The notes beneath the pieces are model-generated. The model saw only the letters and a program-made list of their open reading frames with translations, made no database searches and had not been told where the DNA came from. Position numbers and translations under genes: made by a program. Below are positions 38,091-64,000 of a DNA stretch of 64,000 bases, in pieces (positions within the stretch are counted from its first letter, which is position 1; each line of letters opens with the position of its first letter). The stretch is taken from NCBI RefSeq assembly GCF_041260155.1, contig NW_027248277.1, positions 6,197,910 to 6,261,909 on the forward strand, in the 5' to 3' direction. The DNA is from Ptychodera flava (Eukaryota; Hemichordata; Enteropneusta; Ptychoderidae).

Positions 38091-38250
38091 TTAATCGCAC
38101 CTCGTAGGTGAGCTGTTACAGTTGTAATCACCACACTTATGGTCAGGAACTTGTAAACATCACTCGGCCTTCGGCCTCGTGATGTTTACAAGTTCCTGAC
38201 CATAAGTGTGGTGATTACAACTGTAACAGCACACCTACTCGTGCAATTAA
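38091..38250. repeat. 160-bp near-perfect palindrome
   Basis: The left arm GGTCAGGAACTTGTAAACAT and CAGTTGTAATCACCACACTT are exactly inverted on the right; the centre is CTCGGCCTTCGGCCTCG. The same architecture as at 6279 and 24,893. Confidence 0.9.
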
Positions 38251-39109
38251 CTATACTAATAGATATGTTGATGCAATAAACATTGAGAATGGTAGGATTG
38301 AGAGAGGTGTGAATAGTCCAACCTGTTCAGTTTCTGTGTTGGGAAAACTTTGAATGACTCAACTATTTTATGGTTGCTTGATCTCTGTTGTACAGATGTT
38401 CACAACAAATGTAAATTGCAATTATTAAGTGGCCTGCAGACACCGACGTTGCAAACTTCACAAGCCTTGTGTGTCAGTGCTACAATGCTGTACGCTGCAA
38501 ATTTCATTGTTTATCAAGTGTGCAAAAACAATTTTGTCTTGTACTGACTGTATTTATTATATAAATGTTACTCACATTTTAATAGATATATTCTCGTTCA
38601 ACACAAAGATTTTACCTTTTTTGAATTTTACCCACATACCGTAAGTATTCTGTGCCATTTTGAGTGATTTCAACAAAATGTCAGTTAAAATCTTCTTGCA
38701 CTGATACTACACTAAACTTCGGTATATTTGTCCCTCTTCTGAGTCTTCAAAATCTTTCAACACAAATATCTCAGGATTTGTTCAACAGAGAGGTGTCCTT
38801 AATAGTTCCATTTACGGCCTTGGTCTGACGTCAGATTGTCTTGCCAGAAAATATATTTATAAGATTACAATTTCAGAGGAAAACAAAAGGATATGACATC
38901 TCCATAATACTCTTACAGACAAGAACAAACTTGATCACTGGGATGGAGTCCCCTACGTTTAAAAGCCTTTTAGGTAATCCCTGGGATCACCTTTGTTCTA
39001 GTCTGTAAGAGGATTATGGAGGTGTGATAGCCTTTTCTTTTCTATTGAAATTGTAATCTTGTGGGTAAACGCGGCGCCAACATAGGCCTTTAAACTTGTA
39101 ACATTTTCC
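38251..39109. other. Includes an inverted repeat at about 38,860-39,064; ORC4 3' exons not found
   Basis: ATAAGATTACAATTTCAGAG at the left is mirrored by TTGAAATTGTAATCTTGTG at the right, with CTCCATAATACTCTTACAGA inverted inside. I searched this side by eye for the remaining ORC4 exons (about the last third of the protein) and did not find them. Confidence 0.55.
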
Positions 39110-39420
39110 TTGGAGAATCTGTACATAGCAGAGGCGCATCTGTGTAGACAAGTAACAGAGACATCCTCATTAAGAGGTGTCCTGACAATACGGATATCCT
39201 GATTATAGGAGTGTCCTGATTATAAAGGTGACTTGATAACAGAGGTTTCCTAAAGACAGAGGTGTCCTGACAATAGATGTCCTGATTATAGAGGTGACCT
39301 GAGTACAGAGGTCTCCTAAACACAGGTGTCCTGACAATAAAGATGTCCTGATTATAGAAGTGTCCTGATTATAAAGGTGTCCTTATAACAGAGGTTTCCT
39401 AAACACAGAAGTGTCGAGAA
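39110..39420. repeat. Minisatellite (GAGGTGTCCTGATTATA units)
   Basis: Roughly 25-28-bp units of the type AGAGGTGTCCTGATTATA alternate with ACAGAGGTTTCCTAAACAC. It lies just downstream of the last ORC4 exon seen. Open frames over it are by-products. Confidence 0.85.
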
Positions 39421-39454
39421 GGACAGATTTTAGGATACTATTGACTTTTCTCAC

Positions 39455-62418
<22,964 letters not shown>

Positions 62419-62851
62419 GAAGGGGCTTTCGTGAAATAAGTACCATGTGTCCAGAAGTCCTTCGGCAATCTAACGTGTGGATAAGAATGGTTCAATAGCC
62501 ACCTGAACACTTCAAACGCCTTTCGCTGTTTTAGTATGTTCAAGCAGGCCGCCATTGTAATTGTGTACATGTGTTTTGAAGTTATTCCTAGTCTCGAATT
62601 CGTTCATAAAAAAATTAGCAAACTATTTTAAAAACGTTGTGCAAAAACTAAAAAAAAATAATCTAAAATATTTAGAATTTGAAATTGTAATCAACGTCAT
62701 CAATGATTTCAGTGAAATTACTTCCGTTTAGTTATTTAGCAAGCACCGTGGCTACAGCTGAGACTCCCTAGTTAGATTATAATTAGCAACGCCGCGAACA
62801 ATCTCCGTTAATCACTGTACGGAGATTGAGGTCAGTGCTGTAAGTACTACG
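62419..62851. other. Likely 5' flank of ORC4; no promoter identified
   Basis: No exon or core promoter motif could be supported. Confidence 0.35.
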
Positions 62852-63532
62852 TTTTTTTTAAGATAAATTTATTTCAACAAATTCGCAATAAAACTGATCT
62901 ACATAACTATGAATGCGTTAAAATTACAATGCAACTTGTCTGAAAAAATACTCCCCAAAAAAATCAGTCATATAAATGCGTTCAGTATGCATTCTTCTCC
63001 TTCAAGTCTTACAAGGCTTGAAAACTTTGTGATAAAATGCTCAGCTTTGTTCATCATCTTATAAGTAAAATAAAATTTATTCATCCATGAGAAAAGACAA
63101 CATTCTAATTGCATAACACAGGATTCAAGGGAAACTTTAATCCCATCAAGAGTAACATAATTTCGAAAATTATAAACTGTGTATTTTACAAAGGAAGTAA
63201 ATACTGTATGTCAGATGTTGCGTTATTATCAATTTCGATTCCTGCAATCGCTTATCTTTTGATATTGATATCGCTATCAAAGTTGTGTTTTCTGACAAAG
63301 ACAGAAATACATTTCTGCCAGATTTCTTTTACATATTTACACTCAAATAAGATGTGTTCCAGTGTTTCTTCTTGGCCACAAATATGGCATTTCCCATCAC
63401 TTAAATTGAAAGTTTTGGCCAGGCTTCCTGTGACTAGGCCTCTATGGAAAATCTTCCAATTTAAATCATTTACTGAAGTGCTAACAATTCCTGTTGAATT
63501 AAGACGACTGCATAAAGTAGCTTTGTAACTGT
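62852..63532 (-). mobile_element. 5'-truncated LINE (Tx1/L1-like) 3' end
   Basis: The minus strand encodes SDGKCHICGQEETLEHILFE and then CKYVKEIWQKCI, the CCHC zinc-knuckle of LINE ORF2 C-termini, preceded by NWKIFHRGLVTGSLAKTFNL. It ends at a T run (62,852-62,859 on the plus strand), the complement of a poly(A) tail. Related in kind, not identical, to the LINE at 42,350. Confidence 0.75.
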
Positions 63533-64000
63533 CAGTGAGACTTAGATTCTAAGCCCATTTTTGACCAATTTGACCTGAAAGTACTAGACAAGTCCGGTTA
63601 CTTTAATGTAGCGCCCTCTAGAGCTACTTTTCGAGAGATGTAAACAGACGTCGAAACGGGTTGAAAGGGCCAATAGTTAGTGTCATTCCAAGGTAAAGAA
63701 ATCTTTTACGGCTAATTATAATCGACGAAATCGCTAAAGGGCGAAATGGCAAAATAGAGAAATGAAGAAATAAAGAAACAGTAAAATAGTGAGTTTCATA
63801 CATTCATCAAGAAATTAAGAAACTGAAATACACAAAAGAAATAAACCCTACAAACAGCAAAGAGACGATCGATTTGATGTATCACTTGCACCCACGTGCA
63901 CGTGGCTAAGGGACTCAGCATAAATTAGAGGGAGGGAGGGCCGGCGTTTTTTTTCAAAATGACGATACACGTAAAATAGTGACCCTTCAAAAGTGTTGGC
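63533..64000. other. No gene recognised
   Basis: Unassigned sequence at the window edge. Confidence 0.4.

Overview
This is animal genomic DNA, not bacterial. It is AT-rich, its genes are split by spliceosomal introns, and it is dense in mobile DNA (a Penelope-like element, LINE fragments, pogo/Tigger-type and other terminal-inverted-repeat transposons, foldback palindromes, satellites). The gene content (metazoan ORC4, GT-B glycosyltransferase-like proteins with paired modules, abundant Penelope-like and Tx1-like retroelements) suggests a marine invertebrate, most likely a hemichordate or cephalochordate. That placement is inference.

Layout. 1-2.2 kb: no gene seen. 2.2-3.75 kb: a 108-bp palindrome and a decayed Penelope-like element. 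4.4-11.8 kb: two diverged copies of one segment, each holding an exon-like sequence that is open only in the right copy. 12.1-16.5 kb: tandem non-coding modules broken up by transposon insertions. 17.2-24.1 kb (+): a four-exon gene with two GT-B modules joined by a repeat-coded linker; the first two exons carry frame breaks, the last exon is whole. 24.1-36.8 kb: mostly no gene, with palindromes, a 0.7-kb foldback and MITE pieces. 36.8-37.1 kb (-): the last exon of a Crypton-type tyrosine recombinase. 39.4-62.4 kb (-): six exons of ORC4, spread over 23 kb by insertions. 62.85-63.5 kb: a LINE 3' end.

Two observations stand out. (1) The end of one ORC4 coding exon, with the first bases of its intron including the splice donor, has been amplified into about 22 tandem units (40.9-44.1 kb), later split by a LINE that is itself split by a TTAA-flanked element. 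(2) A 6.8-kb pogo-type transposon (51,163-57,997, TA target duplication) carries two divergent genes, a DDD transposase and a small HIRAN-domain protein. Both end in a canonical replication-dependent histone mRNA stem-loop followed by a U7-type downstream element. This suggests the transposon borrows S-phase-restricted histone 3'-end processing. It sits inside a larger element with perfect 29-bp inverted ends (48,291-58,330), which also contains a MITE, and it carries a MITE within its own tandem duplication, which supplies a built-in filled/empty site pair.
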